Shown: positions 8,299-17,598 of the stretch, piece after piece
Position numbering within the stretch: position 1 is the stretch's first letter
How the letters are laid out: each line of letters opens with the position of its first letter
NCBI RefSeq assembly: GCF_000717335.1
Contig: NZ_JNYZ01000001.1
Coordinates: 186,001-250,000 of the forward strand
Source of the DNA: Amycolatopsis jejuensis
GTDB taxonomy: Bacteria > Actinomycetota > Actinomycetes > Mycobacteriales > Pseudonocardiaceae
DNA length: 64,000 nt
Reading direction: 5' to 3'
The notes under the pieces: generated by a model
Databases searched by the model: none
Told to the model about the DNA's origin: nothing
What the model saw: only the letters and a program-made list of their open reading frames with translations
Position numbers and translations under genes: made by a program

Positions 8299-9412
8299 CG
8301 GCGGGAAGGGCACCGACCCCGAGTGCCTCCGCTGCGGCGCGGACCGCCGCGCCGAACTCGGCCACTTCTTCCGCCGCGGCGCCGAGGGCCAGCAGTTCGG
8401 GGGCCAGCGCCGCGATGATCGCCAGGATGCCGGCCACCAGCCGGACCCGGTTGAAGTAGCGGACGTAGTCGCCGCGCAGGCACAGCCGGTAGAAGAGCAG
8501 GCCGGGCAAGAGGCGCCGCACTTCGCAGACGAGTTCGAGCCGCTCGCCTTCCGGGGTGACGAACTTGCCGAGCGAGATCGCGCCGCTGGGCCGGTACGTC
8601 TTGCCCGGCCGGTAGGGCAGGCCGTTGGCGGCATAGGTCGTGACGAGGGTGTTGCCCTTGGTCAGCCCCGCGGCGACCCCGGCCGGGGAAAGCGGCTTGA
8701 TCTCGTACCACTCCGGGGTGGCGCCGGGCCGGTGGCTGATGATGTCCGGCCGCTGCCCGGCGCCGACGGCGTCGATGACGGGGCCGGGGATCGCCGGGTT
8801 GTGGGCGGCGAGGAACGTGGTGTACGGCCCGGCGCTGTTGGCCAGGTCGAAGAAGTCGTCGACTGGGCTGCACGGTCCTGCGCTGAGGCAGAAGTCGGCG
8901 GCGATCCGGGGCTCCACGTAGCGGCCGACGAAGCTCGCCAGCAGCGGGGCGTCGAGCACGGCCATCGACATGGAGAAGCAGAACTCGTCGCCGAGTTCGA
9001 GGATCTCCAGCACCTTCTGGGCGATCCCCAGGTCCGGGTGGAGGGCGTCGAGCACCCCGGCCGTGAACGGTTCCCGCGCGAGCAACGCCCGGTCGCCGGC
9101 GAACGCGGGGTCGTCCACACCCTCCAAAAAGGACAGTTCGCGGTCGAGACCGCCGATCGTGCCCCGGCCGACGATCGGGTTGCTCGGGAGGATCACGCGG
9201 TCGGCTTTGAACGCGCTGACCGCGGTGCCGGTCTCGGCGCCGAAGATGCCGTCGGCACCGGCCTCGGGCAGCTCGAACCCGAGGGACGCCAACGCCTGCT
9301 GGATCAGCGACACCGAGTCCGAGGACTCCGGTGCCTGGATCGTGCGCCCGCCGTCGGCCACGGTACCCAGGTCGCCGTTGCCCGCGAACAGTGACGAGAC
9401 CAGTGCGCTCAT
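8282..9412 (-). CDS. Peptidoglycan-binding-like domain protein with PD-(D/E)XK-like motif
   Basis: A 376-residue protein, function not established. Residues 31-90 form a peptidoglycan-binding-domain-1-like helical unit (SLIQQALASLGFELPEAGADGIFGAET ... AVSAFK, spaced as in that family). The middle is helical and acidic. Around residues 222-239, RPDII ... EWYEIKP matches the PD-x13-E-x-K pattern of PD-(D/E)XK nuclease folds, followed by small-residue helices and LPYRPG. The C-terminus (about 310-370) is a hydrophobic Ala/Leu-rich helix pair that could contact membrane or a partner. It is the last gene of a three-gene minus-strand cassette with two giant proteins, 23 bp after the previous stop. 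ATG at 9412 has AAAGGGA upstream. A purely structural role is equally possible. Confidence 0.75.
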   Translation of the reverse strand: MSALVSSLFAGNGDLGTVADGGRTIQAPESSDSVSLIQQALASLGFELPEAGADGIFGAETGTAVSAFKADRVILPSNPIVGRGTIGGLDRELSFLEGVDDPAFAGDRALLAREPFTAGVLDALHPDLGIAQKVLEILELGDEFCFSMSMAVLDAPLLASFVGRYVEPRIAADFCLSAGPCSPVDDFFDLANSAGPYTTFLAAHNPAIPGPVIDAVGAGQRPDIISHRPGATPEWYEIKPLSPAGVAAGLTKGNTLVTTYAANGLPYRPGKTYRPSGAISLGKFVTPEGERLELVCEVRRLLPGLLFYRLCLRGDYVRYFNRVRLVAGILAIIAALAPELLALGAAAEEVAEFGAAVRAAAEALGVGALPAVTATP

Positions 9413-9435
9413 CGCATCTTCCCTTTCGTTCGCAC

Positions 9436-12400
9436 CTAAAGGCCGAGCTGGGGCAGGCGCACGACATCGAGGAACACCGTGCGTTCTGCCAGCGGCGAGG
9501 TGGCTGGCCGGTCATTGAACTGCTCGATCTCTTCGACGACCAGGCGGCACCGGCCGGGGTCCTCGACCGCAGGGAGGGTCAGTGCGGTGCCGAGCTGGCC
9601 GGTGACGGTGTGCACGGTGCGCCAGGCAGGCCGCGCGTCGGGGCCGTCGTGAAGTGCGGTGGCCTCGACGACATCGGGGTCGGCGCCCGGGGAGACCCGT
9701 TCGATGGTCGCGCGGACCAGGTTCGGCCGGGACCCGGCCGGGCCGGTTCCGGTGACCTCGACCTTGATGCCCGAGGCATCCGCGGAGCAGGTGAGAGTGC
9801 GGTCGGGCATCAGCGGGATCGGTTCGGTGCGGACGACGGAGGACGCCTCGAGCCCGGCCACGCTCGCGCGCTGGAAACGTACGACGGCCAGCTGCACGAA
9901 CGGGCTGTACGAGTCCGAAGCGAGGTCGAGGCCGACGTCCGCGTACCAGTAACCGGCCTGCCCGCTCTCGGGCTGGTGATGGACGTCGTGGGCGAGGAGC
10001 ACGAACGGATACGGGACCTGGTGGGAGGTGATCGGCTGCTTCCCGGCGGCCCGGGTGACCATGCCTGCCACCAGCCCGGCGGGCGGCAGCGGGGTCGCGT
10101 GGATCGGGTCGCGGCGGACGTCCGAGACGTACGGGCGGGCGTCCACCGGTACCGGAGTGGGCGCCTCGCTGAAGACGAGCACGCCGAGCTGTTCGCCTTC
10201 ACCGGTGGTATGCCACGGTTTGGCCAGCTCGACCCGGATCAGGCCACCGTGCCTGACCTTGCGGTAGCGGGTGCCTTCGCTCTGGTCCTCCCAGCGGAAG
10301 GCAGGCAGCGCAGCCCGGACGAGCGGCGGGGCGGGGCGCGCGGAACTGGGCACGGAGACGGAAAAATGGCTCTGCCGTTGGAAAGCGCTGTTCTCGCCGG
10401 GCTGGAAGTACGCCCGGAAGCGGCTGTTAGCGGTCAGCGTGTAGTCGACGATGCGGTGCCGGGTGTCGCCGAACTCGTGCCGGATCTCCGGCAGCCCGCG
10501 CGCGGCGGCGTCGAGGGCGTAGGTCCCGATTTTGTGCGTTCGCTGCCCGGCGGGTGCGTCGGCGCCCATCGGGTCCCACTCCGGCCAGGTGGCCTCGACA
10601 TCGACCTGGGCAGTGCTGGGTGCATGCAGCCCGAGCAACGCGTTGCGCGGATCGGGGTCGGCCAGCAGGGCGCTCGTCTCGCCTTCCTGGCGCCCGGCGA
10701 CGAGGGTTCCGCCGGGCGCGGTGAGCGGATGTTGCACCGCGTGCACGAACCGGACCGTCCGGGCCGGGCTGACCAGCGGATGCCGCCCGGCGCGCACGAG
10801 ATCCCGCAGCTTGTCCAGCACATCGGCGTTGGCCGGGTCGAGCGGGTGCGCCAGGCCGGCCCCGGTGCCGAGCCAGTTCGTCATGGCGAAGAGCCCTTCG
10901 TCCGCCACGCTGCTGCTGACCTCCACGGTCAGCGATTCCGCCGGGGCGAGGCGGACGAAAGCGGTCTGCGCGTCCTTCCAGTCGACCGGTTTCTCGCCCT
11001 CCAGCCGAGCGACCAGCCGTACCGTCTTGGGCAGGAAGTCGGGCCACGCCCCGGTGGGCACGCGCCACGCTTCGCTGGCCGGTTCGCCCGGCGCGGGGCC
11101 AGCGGGGTCCGGTCGGCCGTAAAGCGTCACGCCCTGGGCCGAGGGGTCCGGGAGCCAGCTGTAGCGGCCGTCCGGGGTGTACGCAGGCGGGCTCGTGCCG
11201 CGCCGGATCCATTGCGTGTACGTGGAACCCGGCACTTCGGCGTCAGGATCGACGCGGTGCTCGCCGTCGTGAAGGCGATCGAGCGCCCCGCTTTCCCGGC
11301 ACAGCACGAACGCGGCCGGTGGCGGAAGCAGCATGCGGGTGTCGTTGGCCGGATAAGGGTGCGCGGCCGCGTACTGCTCGACGTCGAGCGCATCCGGCTC
11401 GCCGGGATCGCTGCGGATCACGACGACGTCCAGCAGGCCACCCGGGCCGAGCGCGTCCCCCGGGTCGGCGACCAGCCCCGGGGGCGGCGGCAGTTCGGGC
11501 GGCGGCACCGGATCGTGGCGGCCGTAGAAGGCCGGCGGGGTGGCGGCTTCGGTCTGGTCCGGATCATCGGGCGTCAGGCCACCACCGGCCAGGTCCGCCA
11601 CCCGCAACCGCATCCGGTAGCTGGTGCCGAACCGGAGCCGGGGCAGCTCCACCGGGGCGAAATCCCAGGACAGCAGACCTGCCTCGGCACCGGCCGGTGC
11701 GGGCGCCCGGCGGGTCAGCAGCCGGGGTTGCGGGCAGACCATGCTCCACCCGTCCCAGCGGACCACGGTCTCGTCGGCGACGAGGTCGAACGTCCCGTCG
11801 TCCTCGCGAACGCCCCGTACGGACGCACCATTCGCCTTGACGTGGCCCTCTTCCTCGCCGGTGACCCCGATCTGGACCTGCCTGTCCCCCGTCCGGTACG
11901 TCGCGACGCGGCGGCACACGCTCGTCCAGTTGCCGTCGGCCGCACGCACATCGACGCGATACCCGAGGACCAGGTCGTCAGCCCACAGCTCGAGATCGGC
12001 GGCCGACGGCACGGTCGCGTTCACCGACGCTGCCTGGTTCCGCGCACGCAGCACCGTTTCCCGCCCGGCTTGGAGCAGAGACAGCCCGGTGGAGCGCAGC
12101 GCAGGCAGGGTCGCGGCGCCGCCGGACGCGGTTTTCGCCTTCGCCAGCCGCAGCCGGTCCATGCTGCCCACGGCGTCGAAGGTCGCCACCTTCCAGGGGT
12201 CCGCGGCGAGATCGACCAGGCCCAGCCGGAGGTCCGACCCCTCCCGCGGGGCCGGCACGAATCGGTTGCCCGCGTAGGCGAAATGGGTTCGCGGGCTGTC
12301 CACCGTCAAATCCGGCGGCGCGTCCGCGGGGAGTGCCAGGTCCAGCCGGATCACTCCGGCAGCCGCCGCGCGCAACGGTGCCGGGTCGGGAATGTCCAGT

Positions 12401-12942
12401 TCGAGGATCAGCCCCAGGGCCCGCAGCACGGCCGGATGCTCCCGGAAGAGCGTGACCAGCCGGTGGAAGTCCGGTTCCTCGCCCCGGCGGGCGGGTCCGG
12501 GCGGAACCCTCGGCGGTTCCGGTGCAGCGTCCGGTACCGCGTCCAGCTGCGCCGCCACGGTGTCCGCACCGCCGCCCGCGAGCGCCGCGTTCGCGTAGAT
12601 CCCTTGCACCGTCGTCACCTGTGCCGCGGTCGGCGCCACCGTGGGGTCCGGATAAGCCGCCGGAGTACGCCACGGCCGCACCGGCACCCCGGTGAACATG
12701 CGCGACCACAAGGCCGAATCCGCCTGCGGGCGCAGGGACACCGCCAGCTCGGTCTCCGGCGCGGCGGCATCGGCGGAGTGCCGGAGCGTGATCGTCGACC
12801 GGCGCAGCAGGTCCGGCCAGTCCGCGAGGCCGTGGGACTCGAGCGTGGCGGCCCCGTCCAGCCGCGGCACGAGCACCGCGCGCACGACTGTCCCGTCCCG
12901 GGTGGACCCGCCCGGGACCGCGACGACGAGCAACTGGCTCAT
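9436..12942 (-). CDS. Giant uncharacterised beta-rich protein (1168 aa)
   Basis: I do not recognise an assigned function. The protein is long, acidic and rich in Pro, Asp and Val without signal peptide or membrane segment. A central segment (about residues 460-480), [20 protein letters not shown] followed by AGGGLTPDD, resembles the F/G-strand region of fibronectin-III-like folds and is typical of a family of large bacterial hypothetical proteins. Residues 1-250 hold [14 protein letters not shown] and [13 protein letters not shown]. The C-terminal ~300 residues alternate short beta segments ([48 protein letters not shown]). ATG at 12942 overlaps the stop of the upstream giant gene (ATGA), so the two are translated together. 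A scaffold or surface/secreted complex is a reasonable guess, not a conclusion. Confidence 0.7.
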   Translation of the reverse strand: [1168 protein letters not shown]

Positions 12943-15900
12943 GAGCGGAACACCTTCCGGTACTGCTCGGCTTCCTCGATCTCCGAGATCGACGGGACGG
13001 GCAGCAGGTCCGCCTCCTCGACGGCCAGCTGCGCCGGGGTGGCTTCCTCGCCGCCGCTGATCACCCATTCGCCGCTGTCCAGCTCGACCGAGTCCGACCA
13101 CAGGGTCAGGTCCAGTTCGAGGACCAGGGTCGCGCGCCCGACCAGGCGGTTGCCCGACGTCTGGTAACCCAGCTGGACGAACAGCTCGACCGACACCGAG
13201 ACCAGGCCGAGGATCTCCAGCGAGCCGCCGATGCGCAGGAATCCGGCGAGGGTGACCCCGCCACCGGCTTCGAGCTCGTACCGGATGCCGCCGAGCACGT
13301 GCGCCTCACCGCGCGCGACGACGAAGTCGATGGCCACTGCGGCCCCGAACTCCAGAACAATTTCCAAGCGGCTGAGGGCACCGTCGGTGAACTCGACGTC
13401 GACGTACCCGCCTCCGCCGAACATCAGCACGCTGAGGTTGAACGGCTTCTCACGGCTGGCGAATCCGATCGCGACCGCAACGGCCCCGCCCCGGAACGGC
13501 ACCCTCACCTGAGCCGTGAACGCGGCGTTGCGGATGACGAAGGCGCCCACCGCCAGGTCGGGCACTGGCAGCACGTAGCGCGCGACGATGGCGCTGCCGG
13601 TCACCCGGACCTCGGGCAGCGACTCGCCCAAGCCCACCTTCTCCTGCAGTCCCTGCAACAGATCTAGCGCACCGAGGAACTCCGCCCGCAGCCCGCTGAT
13701 CTTCAGATCCGGTGGCTCACCGGCCCGCTGGAGGTACTCGACGCGGTCGAACAGCAGCCGCAGCACCGGCGACTTCCACGGCAGCGCCAAAGCGAAGTCC
13801 GACACCGTGCAGGTGGTCTCGGCGACGGTGCCCGACGTGACCCGCATCGTCAGGCGTGGCTTCGGCCGCCCGTCGATCGCCTGCAGCGGCTGATCGCCGG
13901 GCGGGGTGAGTTCGACGTCCGGCCATTCCATGCTGACCAGCGGCACGCCGGTGGCCGACAGCTCCGAGACGATCGCCGGTGGCGTGGACACCCCGGCCAG
14001 CAACGACCGAAGCCCCACGCCGAGGATGGTGGCCTCCTCGGTCACCATCCGCAGCGGGTCGGCCAGACCGTCCACATTGACCAGTCCGGTTTCGCGCCCC
14101 AGCCCGGTCGCCTCGATCACCGGCGCGATCAGGCCACCCGACCGGCCGGTGTCGTCGTGGAAGTTGACGTCGACGTGGCCCTCGATGAGGAACGGCACCG
14201 CGAGGTCGCTGCCGCCCGGCTCGGCGAACCCGTCCGCGAACCGGACCAAGGCGGTATGCGTGTCCGGCCGGTCCGGCAGCAGCGAACGCATCTCGGGCAG
14301 CTCCGCCTCGAACGCCCACGACGCCGCGTAGTGGCCCGGGTTCCCGTCCGGCGGCGGACCGAGACGAGCCCGGTACCCACGGCCGTCGCGCACGCCGACG
14401 AGGTTGAGGCGGCGCACCACTTTCCGGTCCTTCGCCATCGGTGCCGGGCTTCGCACCATGTCGAGCACGGCGCCCTGGAGGTCGACGATCCCCGCCCGGA
14501 GCGTGGCCCAGCGCGCGATGAGGTCGTCGGCCACGTCGGCGCGGTCGAGCGAATCGAACGCGCGCATCGTGCCGGTTTCCGGGAACCGCGCGTCAGCGAC
14601 GAAGATCATCGGCAGCTCGAAGGCGACCTCGCCGTCGGCGGTCCGGCCGCGGACCGAGAAGGTGACCGGCTGCCCGCTCCGGCACGGCACGAAATGGCTC
14701 GGAACCGGCTGGGTACCGGCTTCCCGGACGGCGGCGATCTGCTGGCGCAGCGCGGTGATCCGCTCGAAGAGCTCCAGCGTCCGGGCGGCTTGCCGGGCCT
14801 GCTCGGCCGACAGCTCGTCCACCTCCGGCTGGTCCGCGAGGTCCTCCACGATCGGCGGGCTGCCCACCCAGTCCCCCGGCATCTGCGGCAAGCCGTCAAG
14901 TTCGGCCTGTGCACTGTCCAAAGCGGACGTCAGCTCGTCCGGGTCCAGCGGCAGGCGGTCGTAGGAGTGCCAGTGCCCTGGCGCGTCCTCCGGTCCGGCA
15001 TCCGGGTCGTCGAGCGAAAGCTGGACGGTGGTGGTGATCTCCAGTTCGTCGAAGGGCAGCACGCGGGCCAGGCGCTCGTCGGCGGCGCGCGAACGCACCG
15101 GCTCGGTGACGAGCAGGTACCGGTTCGTGCGCAGCACCGCGATCGGCGTGTCCTCGGCCGGGCCCGGGATGCGTTCGGTGATCTCGACGTATTCGGCCCG
15201 GTGCCCGGTCGGGTACAGCAGCCCGCGCTGCAGGGTCCGGACCTTCATGTCGCGGCCGAGCGTCGTCTCGTGGTCCCATTCGAACGACTCCCACCGGCCC
15301 GCGACGGTGACCGACCCGCCGAGCGCGCTCAGCTCCAGCCTGCCGATCGCGGCGGGCGAGCCCTGCGCGACGATCAGCCGCCGCCGGGAAAGGCCCAGCG
15401 CCGACGAAAAGCCGTCGTCCTCGCCGGACGCGAGCCCGCGCAACCCCAGCTCCGTGCCGGGCGCGGCGACCAGCCGGGTACGCCACAACCCGACCACGTC
15501 ACCCTGCCCGAGCGGTTCGGTCTCGTGGACCGCGACCGGTGCACCGTCCACTTCGGACACCAGGCCGGTGGTCAGCTCGACGACGCTCCGGTCCTCGCCG
15601 TCCTCGGGTACGGCACCCGCCGCCCACGCGGCCAGCACCCCGGCGACCGACAGGTCGACCTCGGCAGCGACCTTGACGGCCAGCCGGCTCGAACCCGCCA
15701 GGCGGCTGCGCCAGACCGGGAATCCGGCGTCTTCGGTCGCCGGGACCAGGCCGGTACCCGACGCGTTGACCTCCTCGCCGACGTGCTGCGGAGGCAGCGT
15801 CACGCCGAGAATCGCCGAGCCGCCGTCGATCCCCAGTACGACGAGATCCTGCGGGCGGCGCACCACGAAGTCCGGCGGCGGCACCGGAACCGGCGCCGGC

Positions 15901-17042
15901 TCCACCACCGCGCTGGTGTCCGGCCAGGCTCGTGTGCTCCAGCCATGGGTCCCGTCGAACCATTCGAGGAGCGAACCGTCCTCGCCCCAAGCAAGGAAGG
16001 TCGGCCCGCGCCCGGCGAGCCCGGTCAGCATCGCGATCTCCGACGCGACCCGCCCCAGGTCGCCGCTCTTGCGCCACACGTTGTGCGGCGAGAACCCCAG
16101 CGAACCGTCCCAGCTCCACGACTCCGCCGTCCCGTCGGTCCGCGTGGCGATCAGGCCGATCTGGTCCTGGGTCCCGGTCACGTGCAGCGCGCCGGTGAAC
16201 GGTCCGGTGACGATCGGCCCGTCGGAGTACCACCGCCCCTGGTGCACCGGCCCGTCGTGCTCGGGGTTGTCCCAGTACTGCGCCCGCCCGGACCAGCCCC
16301 AGTGGTTGATGTCGCCGCCGTCGCCGACCGCGAACACGTCGATGCGGTCGGGGCCCCACCGCTCGGCCACCGGGCGGGCGGCCACGCTGCCGCCCAGGTA
16401 CTCCGTCCGCCTGCCCTCCCCCGCGTGAAAGGTCCCCGTCGCGGCCAGCTCACCCGAGCGTGCACGGACGAAGAACTCGGGCTCCCCACCGGGAATCACC
16501 CAGGGCTGACCGGCGGCCTCCACCCCGAGCTCCTCCGGGACCGCCCAGTCGTTCTCCACCGTCGACCATCGCCGGATGCCATCGCCCACCGCCCGCGCGA
16601 ACACGTCCACACGAGCCGGGTCGAGCACGACCGCCACCGGGTCAAAGGCACACCGCCACCCCGGCCTCGGCGGCTCCGGCCCGGCCATCGCCCCCGCACC
16701 GGCGTCCCACCACCAGTGCAGCAATGTGCTCCCGGCACCCCGGGCAAAGACGTCGACCCGCCCGTCCCGGCGCGAAACCGCGACCGGATCGGACCGCAGC
16801 ACGCCGCCGAGGCTTTCGACCCCGCTCGCGGGACCGTCCTCCCACCAGTGCACCAGGGTGTCGTCCGGCGCACGGGCGAACAAATCGCGCCGGCGCCCGT
16901 TCATCGTCACCGCAGCAAGCCGCCCCGGGCGGCCGTCGAAGGTCACCGCCACCACCGGCGGCGGGCACTGGCACACCCCGGACAGGTCATGGCAGCCGCC
17001 TCCCACCTGCGGGCGGTCCCGCAGTTGCCTCGAGCTCGCCAC
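12939..17042 (-). CDS. Giant protein: seven-repeat PLL/tachylectin-like propeller plus uncharacterised body (1367 aa)
   Basis: The N-terminal ~350 residues contain seven similar units such as [39 protein letters not shown] and [17 protein letters not shown], the hallmark of PLL-like (fucose-binding) seven-bladed propellers. The body has a segment [18 protein letters not shown] followed by [18 protein letters not shown], an Arg/Ala helical region ([22 protein letters not shown], about 690-720), and a C-terminal Gly/Val-rich block ([14 protein letters not shown] ... [27 protein letters not shown]) typical of large hypothetical proteins. The N-terminus has a Cys cluster ([10 protein letters not shown]). 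The GTG at 17042 has no strong ribosome site; an in-frame GTG nearer the propeller is possible. Carbohydrate recognition is likely from the family; the rest is unknown. First gene of the cassette. Confidence 0.72.
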   Translation of the reverse strand: [1367 protein letters not shown]

Positions 17043-17132
17043 GCGCGGATCAGCGCGACCTACGCCATGAAGGGTCGCGGCGCCGCTGATCTCCGTTACG
17101 GCAGGAGGCCCACTCCGTTCGGGTGAACTCGC

Positions 17133-17576
17133 TCAGGGACGTTGCCGTACCAGCGTCACCATGTCACCGGACTGGACGACCTCGCCCTCCTGGTTCACCA
17201 CCTCGACGCGCTGCACGACGACACCGCGGCCGGGCTTGCTGCTCGCCCGGGCCTCGACCACCTCGTTGCGGGCGTGGACGGTGTCGCCGATGAAGACCGG
17301 GCGGCGGAACTGCCACGACCGGATTTCGAGGAACGCGATGAGGGTGTCGTCGAAGCGTCCGGTGCGTCCGCGCAGACCCACCGCCAGCGACAGCACCAGG
17401 GCTCCGTGCACCACCCGCTGCCCGAACGGCGTCGCCTTCGCGTATTCGGCGTCGGTGTGCAGGGGGTGCATGTCCCCGGACAGGCCGGAGAACGTCACGA
17501 CGTCGGCTTCGGTCACGGTGCGCGCAACCGTCTCGAACATCTCGCCGACAATGAAGTCTTCGAACCACATTCCCAC
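17133..17576 (-). CDS. MaoC-like (R)-specific enoyl-CoA hydratase
   Basis: A 147-residue hot-dog protein. The hydratase-2 motif is present: DMHPLHTDAEYAKATPFGQRVVHG, with the catalytic Asp and His of MaoC enzymes (D-x4-H spacing). Such enzymes hydrate 2-enoyl-CoA; single-domain forms act as dimers. The GTG at 17576 has GGAG 6 nt upstream; an internal ATG two codons on is an alternative. It follows the crotonase gene after 22 bp on the same strand, so both belong to a small acyl-CoA operon whose SDR member is now broken. Similar single-domain proteins act in polyketide and aromatic-acid degradation, so the acyl chain is unknown. Confidence 0.88.
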   Translation of the reverse strand: MGMWFEDFIVGEMFETVARTVTEADVVTFSGLSGDMHPLHTDAEYAKATPFGQRVVHGALVLSLAVGLRGRTGRFDDTLIAFLEIRSWQFRRPVFIGDTVHARNEVVEARASSKPGRGVVVQRVEVVNQEGEVVQSGDMVTLVRQRP

Positions 17577-17598
17577 CGTGGACTCCTACTCTCCTCCG

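Noticed and set aside
7144..9412. Frameshift at the 17-bp overlap of convergent genes (8282-8298)
   Set aside because: Both reading frames end cleanly with family-consistent lengths; tail-to-tail overlaps of this size are common.
9331..13167. A ~1278-codon open frame on the plus strand opposite the 1168-aa gene
   Set aside because: It is a GC-driven antisense shadow: no ribosome site, low-complexity Arg/Gly/Pro protein, and the minus frame has coherent motifs and coupled starts.
14157..17126. A ~989-codon plus-strand frame opposite the propeller protein
   Set aside because: Arg/His/Pro-rich shadow with no domain; the minus strand shows seven lectin-like repeats in frame.
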